Shown here: one piece after another, positions 1 through 11,616 of the stretch
Layout of the letters: each line of letters opens with the position of its first letter
Numbering within the stretch: the stretch's first letter is position 1
NCBI GenBank assembly: GCA_001972305.1
Contig: BDDD01000571.1
Location: forward strand, 248,001-312,000
Reading direction: 5' to 3'
DNA: 64,000 nucleotides
From: Cephalotus follicularis
Lineage: Eukaryota; Streptophyta; Magnoliopsida; Oxalidales; Cephalotaceae
Made by a program: the position numbers and the translations under genes
Notes under the pieces: model-generated
The model's input: the letters and a program-made list of their open reading frames with translations, nothing else
Told to the model about the DNA's origin: nothing
Databases searched by the model: none

Positions 1-1452
1 CTCCAAGCCTCTGTGATGAACATCAGCATAGCTTTTCTGTCTACTCTGTGCAACAATCCATCGGTCTCTAATCAATTTCACTTTCTCTGCGGTAATATGT
101 ACAATCTCTGGCCCCAAAATGCTCTTTTCACCGACCTGATCCCAAAATACTGGCGATCGGCACTTCCTACCATATAGGGCTTCATAGGGAGCCATCTCTA
201 TGCTCTCATGATAAGTATTATTATACGAGAACTCAATCAAATGCAAATAGTCATCCCAACTACCTCCAAAGTCGAGAACGCATGCTCGAAGCATGTTCTC
301 CAACGTCTGAATGGTCCTTTTAGACAAACCATTTGTTTGGGGATGAAAACCAGTGCTGAAACTCAACTCTGTACCCATAGCTACCTGTAACTTCCTCAAA
401 AACCGGGAAGTGAAGCGAGAGTCTCGATCTGAAACAACGCTGACAGGAGCTCCATGTGCTTTAACAATCTCTTTCATGAACAATCTGGACAACTTTTCTC
501 TAGAATAAGTCATCCGAATCGGTAGAAAGTGGGCCGACTTCGTGAGTCGATCGACCACAACCCAAATACCATCATGTCTGTCACGAGTCAGTGGCAACCC
601 AGACACGAAATCCATAGTAATGTGCTCCCATTTCCACTCAGGAATGAGCAAAGGTTGAAGCAAGCCCGCCGGTCTCTGGTGCTCTGCCTTTACTTGCTGA
701 CAAGTGAGGCATCTCGATACAAACTCTGCGATTTCTCTCTTCATGTCAGTCCACCAATATCTAAGTTTTAGGTCACGATACATCTTCGTACTCCCTGGAT
801 GAACAGAGAGACGAGATTTATGAGCTTGAGAAAGAAGCTCTTCCTTCAACTCACTATCGACTGGAATGCAAATTCTATTCCTGTATCTCAATAACCCATC
901 TGTAGATAGAGAGAAATTGGGTTTCAATCCTTCATCAATAGCAGTAGCCACTTTTTGTAATTCAATATCCACTATCTGTGCATCTCTAATCCGGTCAAGC
1001 AATACAGGTTGCACCTGTATATGGGAAAGAGTCACACAAGATAACTTGCGACTTAATGCATCTGCAACGACAATTACTTTTCCAGGATGATATTCAATAT
1101 CACAATCATAATCATTAAGAAGCTCAAACCACCTTCTATGTCTCATGTTCAATTCCTTATGTGAAAAGAGATATCTCAGACTCTTATGATCAGTGAAAAC
1201 TGTGAACTTGGTCCCATAAAGGTAGTGGCGCCATTTTCCAAGGGCAAAGACAATGGCCGCCAACTCCAAGTCATGCACTGGGTAGTTTTCTTCATGTGGA
1301 TTGATCTTTCTCGATGCATATCCGATCACTTTTCTGTATTGCATAAGAACACAACCAAGCCCCTTCCCAGAAGCATCGGCGTATACAACAAAGTCTTCGT
1401 TCCCGTCTGGTAAGGCTAGGACAGGAGCGGAAATCAATCTGTCTTTCAACTC
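1..1452 (-). CDS. Chromo-1 RNase H and integrase, open frame running off the left edge
   Basis: Minus-strand translation from 1452 to 1 has no stop. It follows the RT frame after a single TAA at 1453-1455. RNase H motifs come first: the DAS acidic residue at about 1370, LELAAIVFAL, FTDHKSL and the final VADALSR. Then follows the H2C2 zinc finger of integrase (HPGS, with CLTC near 690) and the catalytic core, with MDF (first Asp, near 610) and SDR (second Asp, near 425). The third catalytic residue, normally Glu in the HPQTxGxSERT motif, is Lys (AAA, codon 319-321). The protein would copy and insert the element's cDNA, but the Lys makes the strand-transfer site doubtful. The GPF/chromodomain end is off the window. 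Confidence 0.9.
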
Positions 1453-2748
1453 TTAAAAACTTCTTTCACAATCACTATCCCATACAAAGGCAGCATTCTT
1501 CTGTGTCAATCTGGTCAACGGTGTAGCATTACGGGAAAATCCCTCAACAAACCAACGATAATACCCTGCTAAACCCAAGAAGCTGCGAACTTCGGAAGCA
1601 TTCGTCGGTCGTTTCCAATCTTTCACTGCCTCTACTTTCGATGGATCCACTAATAAACCGTTACCAGAAACAATATGCCCTAGAAAAGCAACCTCCGATA
1701 ACCAAAACTCGCACTTGTCGAATTTGGCATACAATCGATGATCCCTCAAAGTTTGCAGTACAATGTAGAGGTGCTGGGCATGCTCCTCATCGGTCCTGGA
1801 ATAGACCAAGAGGTCGTCAATGAACAATACAATGAACTGATCCAAATACTGCCTGAACACTCGGTTCATCAGGTCCATGAAAGCCGTAGGAGCATTAGTC
1901 ACACCAAAAGGCATAACCAAGAACTCATAATGTCCATATCTTGATCTGAAAGCCGTCTTCGGAATATCCTCCGGTCTGACTTTGAACTGGTGGTATCCCG
2001 ATCTCAAGTCGAGCTTAGAAAACACTGTCGCTCCTCTAAGCTGATCAAACAGCTCATCAATGTGCGGTAGAGGGTACTTATTCTTCACTGTAACTTTATT
2101 GAGCTGTCGGTAGTCAATACACATACAGAGCAATCCATCTTTCTTCTTGACAAAAAGGATAGGTGCTCCCCAGGGTGAAGCACTAGGTCTTATAAAACCT
2201 TTGTCCAGAAGATTCTGTAACTGTATCTTTAACTCTTTCAATTCTATCGGTGTCATTCGGTACGGTGCTCGAGAAATCGGTACAATTCCTGGTATCAAAT
2301 CAATCACAAACTCTATCTCTCTGTCTGGCAGAAACGACGTCAAATCCCGAGGAAAAACATCTCCGAACTCGTAAACCACTGGAATATCCTCCAGTTCCGG
2401 CCGCCATCTGTCAGTATCGAGCACGTGTGCCAGAAACCCCTGGCATCTTGGTCGTAACAATCTGTCCGCATGCAAAGCCGAAATCATCGAAACAAACAAT
2501 GGCTCTAAGGTGCCAAGAAACTGAAAAGGTGGTCGTCCTGGAGGACTAAAAACCATTACTTTCCGATGACAATCCAAATGAGCAAAGCTAGCAGACAACC
2601 AATCCATGCCGAGAATCACATCTAGGCAATCCATCGGTAAAACAATAAGATTGGCTAACAAGCAACGATCATCAATCTCAACAATACAATCTCTACACAC
2701 TCGATCGGTAGTCGCTGACTCACTGAGAGGTGTGGATACCTCCATCAA
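1453..2748 (-). CDS. Chromo-1 protease C-terminus and reverse transcriptase
   Basis: A 431-residue open frame. Its first part carries the end of the aspartic protease region (VILGMDWL). The RT follows: PYRM, the [14 protein letters not shown] fingers, [29 protein letters not shown], the GVTNAP palm, and the catalytic FIDDLLVYS with both aspartates intact. The C-terminal connection [11 protein letters not shown] is also present. The frame ends at TAA 1453-1455, where relatives continue into RNase H without a break, so this is a late nonsense change in an otherwise good RT. Length and motif order fit a Ty3 pol. Confidence 0.92.
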   Translation of the reverse strand: MMEVSTPLSESATTDRVCRDCIVEIDDRCLLANLIVLPMDCLDVILGMDWLSASFAHLDCHRKVMVFSPPGRPPFQFLGTLEPLFVSMISALHADRLLRPRCQGFLAHVLDTDRWRPELEDIPVVYEFGDVFPRDLTSFLPDREIEFVIDLIPGIVPISRAPYRMTPIELKELKIQLQNLLDKGFIRPSASPWGAPILFVKKKDGLLCMCIDYRQLNKVTVKNKYPLPHIDELFDQLRGATVFSKLDLRSGYHQFKVRPEDIPKTAFRSRYGHYEFLVMPFGVTNAPTAFMDLMNRVFRQYLDQFIVLFIDDLLVYSRTDEEHAQHLYIVLQTLRDHRLYAKFDKCEFWLSEVAFLGHIVSGNGLLVDPSKVEAVKDWKRPTNASEVRSFLGLAGYYRWFVEGFSRNATPLTRLTQKNAAFVWDSDCERSF

Positions 2749-2751
2749 GAA

Positions 2752-3973
2752 AGGAAGGTACTCAAGCCTTAAACCAACATGGGAGACAAAATGGAATGCA
2801 ATGAATGAGATGAACCCGGATCGATAAGAACCCGTACTGGAAGCTGAAAGAGTCGAATGGTACCTCCAATCACAACATCGGACCCTGCTGCAGCACTCGG
2901 TTCCATAGTAAACACTCTAGCCTGAACTGTCGGAGCAGAACTCATAGGCTGCTTCCCCCTGGCCTGCGAAGTCCCACAGGAAGAAGACAATACACTAGCT
3001 GTCGGTCCCTGTGGGGGCGGTGCCCGCTGTGTCTGATCAAATCCTCTAGGGCGAGAACTCCGAGGACAATCTCTGGCAATGTGGTCGGAACCACCACAAA
3101 CCAAGGAATGGCCCAGGAACCATCTATAATTCTAGGAAGTATGGTTGGTCTTCTGACAATGCACACAAGGAACCGTAGCACTCTGATTACCGTTCCCAGA
3201 AAGCCTGGAGGGTGTACCCTGACTAGGTGCTGAAGATCGGTCTACTCGGTGTGCGTTCCTCGATCTACCTCTCCTCTGAGAACGGGACGGATTCCCGCTA
3301 TTCTGATTGCTACCCTGAGAACCAGGTGAGGGGCTACTATCAGTTTTCTGTGATTTAGCACTGCCACTGTCACTACCACTCTGCCAAGAAGAAGGATTAG
3401 GCCTGGTACGGGCTATATTTCTCATATGTTTAGCCTCAGCTGCAATATCCTCAAGCTACATAGCTCGGGAAGAAATATCCGATATGGAGGTCAACCCAAA
3501 GGATGGGTTAGTTGCCTCCTCAAACCCAATCTCAGTCCCCGAATGAGCTTCTTTGCTCTACGCTCTTGGCTTTCTACTAAGTATGGGGCGGATCGGGCTA
3601 GTTGCGTGAACCTCGCCTCATACTCAGCAACTGTCATGCTCCCTTGTACCAAGTTAGCGAATTCAATCTCTCTTCTATCTATCTCCACCTGAGGGTAGTA
3701 CGTTGCATAGAATTCTCTTTTGAAGGCATCCCAAGAGCGGACTGTACCATTTCTTGTCCAATCTGTATTAACCATAGCCCACCAGTGCTCGGCTTCTCCT
3801 TGGAGCATATACACTGCCAAAACCAATCTCTGTTCATCATCACATCCCATGACCTCAAAGGTCATCTCTAAATGGGTTAGCAAAGACTCAGCAAGGGTAG
3901 GATCAGGGAGTCCTACAAATACTAGAGGCTGCAACTTTAAGAAGCGGCTCAACAACGGGACGATCTGATTCAA
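2752..3973 (-). pseudogene. Chromo-1 gag and protease N-terminus, frameshifted
   Basis: Minus-strand frames 3973-3491, 3425-3132 and 3104-2769 together make one gag-protease region. The gag core has the retrotransposon-gag signature (EAEHWW, then FYATYYP and EFANLVQGSMTVAEYEARF). A Ser/Gln-rich linker leads to a zinc knuckle, VCGGSDHIARDC. The protease active site reads DPG instead of the usual DSG or DTG. A small indel just after it, near 2770-2810, puts the rest of the protease in the next frame. The true gag start is uncertain; the Met at 3973 is the first in frame, but homologous sequence may start slightly upstream. Confidence 0.82.
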
Positions 3974-4109
3974 TCACTTTCAATTCCAATATCAATATCA
4001 ATCTCTTTTCCAATAACAAGCATGAATAAGGAAGAACATATATCATCCAATTCCATTCAGTCAATCTTAATCAACGCATTAATATACTTAGCTAGCAGGC
4101 CGACTAATG

Positions 4110-4121
4110 TCTCTGATTCCA
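4110..4121 (-). other. Chromo-1 primer binding site (initiator tRNA-Met type)
   Basis: The minus strand reads TGGAATCAGAGA directly next to the LTR end, one mismatch from the plant initiator-Met PBS TGGTATCAGAG. A three-base spacer separates it from the LTR end GTTATA, normally GTTACA. The position fixes the inner boundary of the 5' LTR. Confidence 0.75.
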
Positions 4122-5190
4122 TACTATAACACCACGCGCCCATAGGGCGGACACGTGGCATTACTCTCAATCCAATATACAATACAATGGTCGGGACTAG
4201 AAATATAAAAATGTGAAAAACTTTAAAACTTTGCAATACATATCATCTGCGGAAGATACAATACACCGATCCATACATACGATACAATACAATACAAATC
4301 CTTTACAATACAAGTCTTTTACAATACATTATCAATCTTTCAATACAGTATTACAATGCAATACATTTCCATCATTCACTACGATATCTTTATCAGCTTT
4401 GAGATACCCAAGAAGTCATGCGGTCAACGGGTCTTCAGTCCTTCTGTCCACTACTACCTGCTGCCCTACCTATGCCGCACACAAAGGTACAACACAGCCC
4501 CACCCCGAAGGATGGGGTTAGCCACACTGGCTAAGCAGAAACCCTATGCAGCATGTATGCATGTACAATGTGCAATATCGGTGACAATCTATACAATATC
4601 AATGTGCGATGTACAATATCAATGCATGACATGGCAAATGTACATGTACAATTGACGATCAGACTACCCGTATGACAGTGGCCCATAACAGAGCATACGG
4701 ATAGGATCTATAACAATCAATCAATGGCAGACACTCAATGGTGGTGTATGAAACACCCAATCAATCAATCAATATCCTATAAAGTATGCTTCCAGGTCAA
4801 TACAATGTCAATCGGTTAGCGGTGATCAATCCTACGGAAGGTAGTCTTTCAAAAAGGGTGGGAGATCTATCTACGGCTCCCAGACTGATCAGGTCTGGAA
4901 CGCATAGATCTTCCAGCCTATGGCTGGGCCAATACAATCTCGTTGAGTTATAACTGAGGGAGCTACTGATGCCGTTAGGGAGCTACGGCCCTCAACGAGC
5001 GTCAATCGTCAATCAATCGTGCTCGTCAGCACATGCTCATCAGCACATGCTCGTCAGCAAGACAATACAATAAAAGAAACGATCGACGGAATAGGTGGAC
5101 AAGTCAACCTAACATTCCGACGCACCACAAGGTCGTTCTATAGGATCCATACAATACAATCAATCAATCAAGTCAATACAATGTAAGTAA

Positions 5191-5360
5191 AGTCAATAAG
5201 TGGTGGTGTCTAATGGAGAAATGGGAACGCGCGTCCATCGTACCGACTTAGACTCACAACAACACTCATGACTCAAGCAATCGATCAATGTATTAATACA
5301 ACGTCGAAGCAAAGTCAATAAGTGGTGGTGCCTAATGGAGGGATGGGAACGTGCGTCCAT
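5191..5360. repeat. Duplicated 50-bp block in the Chromo-1 LTR
   Basis: Two nearly identical blocks starting AGTCAATAAGTGGTGGTG and ending near GGGAACG(C/T)GCGTCCAT lie at 5191-5240 and 5312-5360, about 121 bp apart. The intervening sequence is also partly repeated, so this is an imperfect tandem duplication inside the LTR. Confidence 0.8.
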
Positions 5361-5562
5361 TTTAATGAGAGTCACTGAGTCGTCACCTATGGCCCAAGCT
5401 GTCACTTTATCAATCTATCAATTCGATCTTTGAAAACCATTGGAAACTATGTTTTAAACGCTTGAATACCTCAAGTGAGGCTCCGGTCAAGTGGCAATGT
5501 GAAAAGGGTTGAAAAACCAGCTTTAACAGTTAAAAATTCCACTCAGCCAGAAAGGCGTCAAT

Positions 5563-5912
5563 GTCCTTAACAAAAGACGTCGATGCGTATCAGAGCATGC
5601 TTTTGAAAATGGTAGAAAGACGTCGATGTCTTTCAAAGATGTCGATATCTTTCAAATACGTCGATGTCTTTCTCAATTTGGCCGAAGACGTCGATGTCCT
5701 TGAACAAAGACGTCGACGGGTTTCAATGAAATTGGCCTGGAAATGCGTATCGATGTCTCGCGTCGATGCCTTCTCTGAGGAAAGGCATCTCAAGCAAAAG
5801 ACGTCGACACCTTTCAAAGACATCGATGTCTTTGCTGCGAAAATAAGGAGGCTGCATCCCAAAGTGAAAGACATCGATGTCCATGGGCAAAGGGATCGAT
5901 GTCTTTGCTGGG
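5563..5912. repeat. Array of GACGTCGATGTC words in the Chromo-1 LTR
   Basis: About twelve copies of a short word built on (G)ACGTCGATGTC, separated by CTTTCAAA-type spacers, occur in 350 bp. Examples lie near 5576, 5620, 5640, 5660, 5687, 5709, 5760, 5800, 5820 and 5872. The core TCGA is conserved while flanks vary, and several copies are perfect palindromes around GACGTC or ATCGAT. In the element's direction the array sits downstream of the TATA box, so it is probably in R/U5. Spacing is irregular, unlike a simple tandem repeat. Confidence 0.85.
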
Positions 5913-6623
5913 AATTGCCGATTTTTCTGCAGAAAACCAGCAATTTTCAAGCTAAAATCCAATCGAATCCATTCTTTAAGAAACCAAGGGTTAGAAATCG
6001 TTCTTTAAGGTTAGTAAAACTAGTTACAACCTTAAATTTAACATTTCAATCTTTCTATTAACAATTAGGTCAAGAATTTACTAAAAACCCCAATTTCACT
6101 CAATACATTCAATTCAATTATTCAATCAGTCATTCAATCATGCAATTCAATCAATAAATAAATAAATCAGTAGGCAATTCAGTAAAGAAGTCCTACCTAT
6201 CACCGAAGCTTCAAAAGTTGAGCTCCCAATCAATCGATCGGCAGAAATCGCCCAGTAATCCGCTACTTTCTTGTTCAATCGGTAAGCCGCCACCTGTAAT
6301 CAGTGTCCTTGTTGAAGGAGCTGCAAATCTGGCTGCAAGAGAGGAAGATGGAGGCTCCAGCTAGAGAGAGAGATGGAGAAGGATAGAGAGAGGGAGAAGA
6401 ATGTGTGAAAAATGAGAGAGTGAGAGTGAGGATTGACTTATATAGTCGATTCGGTCAACTCTCCGAAACTCAGCTCAAAGTCCCAAGTATACATGCATAA
6501 AACCAAAACAATCTCAATAGGCATAAGAATGCCTCAATTCAACACAGTTCAGTACGGTCCAAAACGGTACAATACGGTACGATGTATGCATGAACAGTAC
6601 AAAAGGGAATTCAGGTCGTCACA

Positions 6624-7144
6624 TTGCGCGTGTACGAAATGCATCGAGATCTCAAAAACCAGTTCTCCACTTACCGAGATGGAGACGTAGCTCGGGCCAA
6701 GGAGGTGGAGGATAAAGCGCTTTCGGATTTCAAAGCTTCTGATGAAATCCGAGCCATGATGAAGGCCACCGTGGGGGACTTCAAGGCTTCGTCTGCTTTT
6801 GAAGATGAAGTCTTTACAGAGTCTACGGTGTTCTATCGTCGGGGCTTTTACATCTGCCGCAATTGGATGTTTCCTTTGACTCTGTTGTTTACCGCCCGGG
6901 AATGGGTGAGTTTGACTTCTTTCCCGAGGGGGTTAACGACAAAGAGTTGGGAGCCCGTGTTGCCTATGAGGAGAAAGAACGTTTGGCTCGTGAGGCCGAG
7001 AAACCAACATGGGTTGAGCTGCAGAGCGACCTGGTTCTGTTCTCTGAAGATACCGCGGATCAAGTCTTGAGCCCTCCTCCTCTCAACGCCTTCATGCCTG
7101 ATTCTCATGATGTTCATGACATCCCTTCAGGGGATGACGCGTAG
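6624..7144 (+). pseudogene. Tat-1 antisense extra ORF, C-terminal part
   Basis: Plus-strand coding opposite to gag-pol. It is read in two frames: 6624 to about 6860 (DKALSDFKAS, then FYRRGFYICRN), and 6863-7144 after a frameshift (GEFDFFPEGV, AYEEKERLAREAE, and the end IPSGDDA). It aligns over its whole length with the antisense ORF of Tat-2 (ATLYRWGFYTCCN, TEFDFFPDGV, AYEEE, ending IPSGDES). The product looks like the end of a coiled-coil protein with an acidic tail; its function is not known. Such extra ORFs of Tat elements are known, some with a 'putative gypsy-type transposon' domain, but that domain would be in the missing N-terminal part. Confidence 0.75.
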
Positions 7145-7209
7145 GATAGATTTTTCTCTTTCTTTCTTGTAATTTTGTTTTTGCAACTTGTACTTTTCTA
7201 TTAAGTATC

Positions 7210-7215
7210 AATAAA
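7210..7215 (+). terminator. Poly(A) signal AATAAA for the Tat-1 antisense ORF
   Basis: AATAAA lies about 66 bp after the antisense stop codon, following a T-rich stretch. The Tat-2 copy has AATAAA in the equivalent place, which supports a separate transcription unit on this strand. Confidence 0.6.
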
Positions 7216-7854
7216 AAAGAGCTTTCGCCATTTTCGTGTCTTTTCTTTACGCCCTTTATTTATTTTTGCTTTGTATGCTTGAGCTATTTCCGAGCACTTT
7301 CATTCCCTTAGAAAGCTTCAAAGTGATGGAAACTTACTAATGCTTCAATTGAACATTATAATTCCCCTTAGGGACTTTAGCTTAGTCTAACTTATAGAAT
7401 TTATATATTGTGGTCTTACAATTTTCAGATCTAGTTACCCAAGCTTTCTAGCCCCCTTAGGACACCCTATTTCAAGAGCGCTTAGGCAATAATACTTAGT
7501 CTTTGCGAGTTCCTGTGTGTTTGCAGACCAAGTTTTAGGTCTGCTCGGGCAAGTTTTTACGGGTTTGTCGAGCAGGATCTCGTCTAGTCCGTTATATTCT
7601 AAACTAGGTCGTCGAAGCTCGCAGCCCTCGTGGGGACACTTGTTTCAAAGTGCTCAGTCCAACGAACTTGAACGTTGCGAGTTCTTATGGATTCTCCTCT
7701 CAAGACACGATATTGGTTTGGTCAGACAATTTCTCATGGAATTATCGATCGATGTTTGCTCCCTTGGGAGTCTTATTGCTTCTTTAGAAGTCTTTTTAAG
7801 TTTGCTCCCTTAGGAGTCTTTTGTAGGTATACTTTTAGGTGTTCCTCGGGTGGG

Positions 7855-7955
7855 AGTCTTTAGCTCTCCTCGGAAGTAGTCTTTAGCGCTCCTTGGAATG
7901 AATCTCTAGCGCTCTTCGGAAGGAGTCTTTGGCGCTCCTCGGAAGGAGTCTTTGT
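7855..7955. repeat. Short tandem repeats in the Tat-1 spacer
   Basis: About four imperfect copies of a 25-30 bp unit (GCGCTCCTCGGAAGGAGTCTTT) lie between pol and the antisense ORF. Related words (CTCCTAAGGGAG, GACTCC) are scattered at the matching place in Tat-2 (40230-40450). Confidence 0.75.
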
Positions 7956-8270
7956 TGACTTGTGGCCTCGGTCTGTTCAAGACTTCAGTCTGTATTTGTT
8001 TTACTCCCTTAGGAGTTTTGTGTCTTTGTAAGACTTGGAGAGCTTGGGTCTTGTATCAATGCCTGCTCTGATTGTTCCCTTAGGATCATGTTCGGACAAG
8101 CTTGTATTTAAGTTCCTCGTTTGAGGGAGTTGATCGGTGGCTGTTCAGAGATTTAAGGACATCAACATTGGGCCTCCGGTCCTTTGCAAACTTGGAACTA
8201 TGATCTTGAACACATTTTTGAATCAAAAATTGAACTTTATTGATATCTTTCAATGTATAACTTACAACAA

Positions 8271-9502
8271 TCATTGGTAGTACTTCCTCAGATGTTTGGC
8301 ATTCCAAGCTCTAGGAATTTCCCTGCTCCCTAGAGTTTCAAGTTTGAATGTTCCAGGTTGGAGCACTTTTTTAGCTTTGTAGGGTCCTTCCCAGTTCGGA
8401 GCTAATTTTCCTCTTGTATTGGTCGGATCTGTAATAGCTGAGTTTCCCAGGACTAGATCTCCTTCTCTTAGTGGTCGGGGTTTTACCCTTTTGTTACAAT
8501 AATGGCTCACCCTCTGTTGGTAAACTGTAATTTTGATGGTCGCCTTTTCTCTAAGTTCTTCTACTAAGTCGAGGAGATTCCTAAATCCTTCTTCATTATT
8601 TTCCTCTATGAAATGTACAACTCTTGGTGATTGTACACCAATCTCCATCGGTATCATGGCTTCTACTCCAAAACAAAGGCTGTAGGGGGACTCCCCAGTT
8701 GTGGTCCGATGAGTGGTTCTATATGCCCATAATACACCTGGTGGCTCCTCTGTCCATCTGCCCTTGCTATCTTCAAGACGTTTTTTCAAGCCCGAGATGA
8801 TCTCTCTATTGATCATCTTTGCTTGACCATTACTCTGGGGTAGGCTCCTGAGACTAGCCTATGCTCGATTCTCCACTATTTACAAAAATCACGGAATGCT
8901 TGGCAATCAAATTGTTTATCGTTATCTGAGACTATTGTCCTTGGGACTCCGAATCTACAGATGATTGACTTCCAGACGAAGCTTTCCGTGTTCTTTTCTG
9001 TAATTGTGGACAGGGGCTCGGCTTCCACCCATTTGGTGAAGTAATCCACTACCACAATCAAGTACTTCCTCCGCCTGTTGCTACCGGAAGTGGTCCGACA
9101 AAGTCCATTTCTCATTGTGCAAAAGGCCAAAGGGCCGTGATAGACGTCAAAACTGAGAAGGTCTTCTGCTTATGTTAGCATTCCTCTGATATGTATCACA
9201 TTTTCCTCACTAAATCAATGGCATCCTGGTGCATGGTTGGCCATAAATAGCCCTGCCTCAACAATTTGTTAGACAAGGTTCTGCTCCTAGTGTACTCCTT
9301 CATGGACTTCCCTTAGAGCATAATCGGCCTCTAAGGGAGTCAAGCATCTCAACTAAGGAAAAGAAAAAGACCTTTTATAGAGGATCCCATCTCAAAGTTG
9401 ATATATGTTTTCTCTGTACACCAATTTTCTCGCCTCCGAGGGGTCCTCGGGAAAAATTCCATTCGTCAGCAAATTGATGAGTGGAGTCATTCAGTTTGGC
9501 TC
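8271..9502 (-). pseudogene. Tat-1 integrase, degenerate
   Basis: Frames 9130-8876 and 8816-8271 carry the integrase core and C-terminus. Recognisable parts are DYFTKWVEAEPL, VWKSIICRFGVP and the second catalytic Asp in IVSDN. After a one-base deletion comes the third-residue motif, which reads NGQAKM where relatives have NGQAEV, so the catalytic Glu is Lys. The C-terminal LWAYRTTHRTTTGESPYSLCFG and the GPYKAKKVL segment follow, ending at PRAWNAKHLRKYYQ near 8271. The N-terminal zinc finger region (about 9130-9500) is only recognisable in pieces. Stops and frameshifts are frequent. Confidence 0.85.
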
Positions 9503-11616
9503 CTATGGTGTATCTATGTCCATCACATCAATCTCTGAGATGGTGGGTCTATCTAGGTAATCTACTAGCACAGTTTGATTTTTCTGTAACTCCTCTGTTG
9601 TGGCTAGTTTAGACAACTGGCATGCTCGGGCGTTTTCTGCTCTGGGCATCTTCAAGACTCTTAAGACTTGGAAGGCCGACTTAAAACTCTGAACTTGTGA
9701 TAAATACTTAGCCATGGAATCTTCTCTGGTTTCATACTCCCCATTGACCAGACCAACTACTAGTTGAGAATCACTGGAGGCTTCTATCTTTTGAACCCCC
9801 AAGTGCTTTGTAATCGTCAGCCTGGCGATCAGAGCTTCCCACTCGGCTTCATTGTTTATGGCTTTGAATCTGAATCTTAGAGCATACTCTAAGGTCCACC
9901 ATCTGGACTAGTTAATACCAATCATGCTCCACTGCTGGAGATGCAGGATGAGCTATCCACTGATAACTTCCATAACACATTCTCTTCTTCAGAGGTGTCT
10001 TCTTCCATACACTCCGTAAGTGTATGGTCTCCTACAAAGTCGGCCAAGACCTGAGACTTTATTGCTGGTCTGGCCTCAAATTTTACGTTATACTCGCCCA
10101 ACTCGACTGACCACTTGATCAACCTACCCGAGACGTCTAGCTTTTCTAGGACTTGTCTTAATGGTTGGTCGGTCAAGACTTTGATAGTATGGGCTTGAAA
10201 GTATGGCCTTAAATTCCTCGCAGCTGTAATAAGAGCATAAACGAATTTTTCTACTTCTGGATACCTCCCCTCGGCGCCGTTCAAGGCCTTGCTGACATAG
10301 TACACTGGCCTCTGAACTTTTTCCTCTTCCCTGACAAGCACTGCACTCACCGCGCCTGATGTTATCGCAAGGTACAAATAAAAGTCTTCCCTATCCTTAG
10401 GTTTTGATATCAGAGGAGGGGAAGCCATGTATTCCTTCAATTTGTCGAAGGCTGCTTGGCATTCATCCGACAAACAAAATCCCTTGTGGTCTCTCAATAC
10501 TTTGAAAAAAGGAAGGCATTTCTCCGCTGACTTTGAGACGAACCTGCTTAGGACTGCTATTCTACCATTTAATTTCTGTATATCCTTGATAGTCTGAGGA
10601 GGCCTCATGCTCTGAACTGCTGAAATTTTCTCCGGGTTGACCTCTATTGCTCTGCTTGAGACCATGAACCCGAGGAACTTGCCAAAGGTGACCCCAAAAG
10701 TACACTTCGAAGGACTGAGCTTCATCTTGTATTTCCTCAACACCTCTAAAGTTTCCTCCAAGTCTTTAATGTGAGGGCTCCTTGTTGGCGTCTAGATGAG
10801 CATGTCGTCAATGTAAACCTCCATATTCCTCCCGATCTGAGGTTCAAAGATTTTGTTGACCAACCGTTGGTAGGTCGGCCCTACATTCTTCAATCCAAAA
10901 GGCATGACTCTGTAGCAGTAATGCCTCTATCAGTGATGAAAGCCGTCTTGTTTTTGTCGGGCCCATACATGGAGATTTGATTATATCCCGAGTAAGCATC
11001 CAAGAAGCTTAGCATCCTATATCCTGAGGTCGCATCCACCAACTGATCAATCTTCGGGAGGGGGAAGTGATCTTTAAGACAACCTTTGTTGAGGTAGGCA
11101 AATCGATACACATCCTCCACTTTCCATTTGCTTTCTTGACTAGTACAGGGTTCGCCAGCTAGTCAGAATAATGCACTTCCCTGATGAACCCCGCTTGCAA
11201 TAGCTTACTCACCTCCTCGACTATTTCCTGTTGCCTCTCGGGCACGAAGTTCCTTTTCTTTTTCTTGATCGGAGGCCTCATAGAATCCACACTTAACTGA
11301 TGGACCATCACCTCCGGGCTGATCCCAGGGACCTCCTATGCCATCCAAGCAAATACATCCTTATTATTTTTTAGGAACGTTATAAGTTTCCCTTTCTCCA
11401 CCTCTCCAAGTTATGAGCTGACTTGGAATATTCTTTCTGCATTGCCCTCCTCCAGGGGCACTTACACAACATCTTCAACAGGCTGCGGATGCTCGGGCTC
11501 CACTTCCCCTCTGAGCTCCTTATTTGCTATGGACAAGGCCTTCTCTTTTCCCTTGTCCATTATGGAAGTTTTGTAGCACTACCTCAGACCTCCCCCACGC
11601 CAAATCTTGTTAGGAA
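9503..11616 (-). pseudogene. Tat-1 RT, RNase H and second (archaeal-like) RNase H
   Basis: The RT begins in broken frames around 11616-11120 and continues at 11120-10890 with VYRFAYLNKGCLKDHFPLP and LDAYSGYNQI. The catalytic YIDDM is readable at about 10815-10795 and the palm/thumb follows at 10761. The first RNase H has YYVSKALNGAEGRYPEVEKF and LADFVGD. A second RNase H follows (9920-9503), with NEAEWEAL and ASSDSQLVVGLVNGEYE, typical of the extra RNase H of the Tat lineage. Several frameshifts separate these blocks. Confidence 0.88.

Larger units (their letters stand above)
1..6623 (-). mobile_element. Chromo-1: Ty3/gypsy (chromovirus-type) LTR retrotransposon, 5' LTR to integrase, left end off window
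   Basis: A minus-strand element reads, from high to low coordinate, 5' LTR, primer binding site, gag with CCHC knuckle, protease, reverse transcriptase, RNase H and integrase. This PR-RT-RH-INT order defines Ty3/gypsy, and the motifs match the Tekay/Del type of plant chromovirus; the chromodomain itself would lie beyond the left edge. The LTR begins TGTGACGACC on the minus strand at 6623. The sequence directly to the right is the interior of another element's antisense ORF, so Chromo-1 is inserted in Tat-1. The TSD cannot be tested because the left end is missing. It is one of the better-preserved elements here: one stop between RT and RNase H, then an open frame to the window edge. Confidence 0.9.
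4125..6623 (-). repeat. Chromo-1 5' LTR (about 2.5 kb)
   Basis: On the minus strand the LTR starts TGTGACGACC at 6623 and ends GTTATA at 4125. A TATA box (CTATATAA, 6438-6445) lies about 180 bp inside the start, the same distance as in Chromo-2. The LTR is dominated by internal repeats: an AATACAATC-rich tract (4240-5180), a three-copy GCTCGTCAGCACAT-type tandem near 5020-5065, a duplicated 50-bp block (5191-5240 and 5312-5360) and the GTCGA array at 5563-5912. It has no coding capacity; the 166-codon frame at 5561 is a by-product of the array. Confidence 0.85.

Noticed and set aside
5561-6061. 166-codon frame in the Chromo-1 LTR with repeated VDV/DV words, and the overlapping antisense frame 5590-5943
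   Set aside because: Both frames come from the GTCGATGTC array, which lacks stops by its composition. They are inside an LTR and have no domain.
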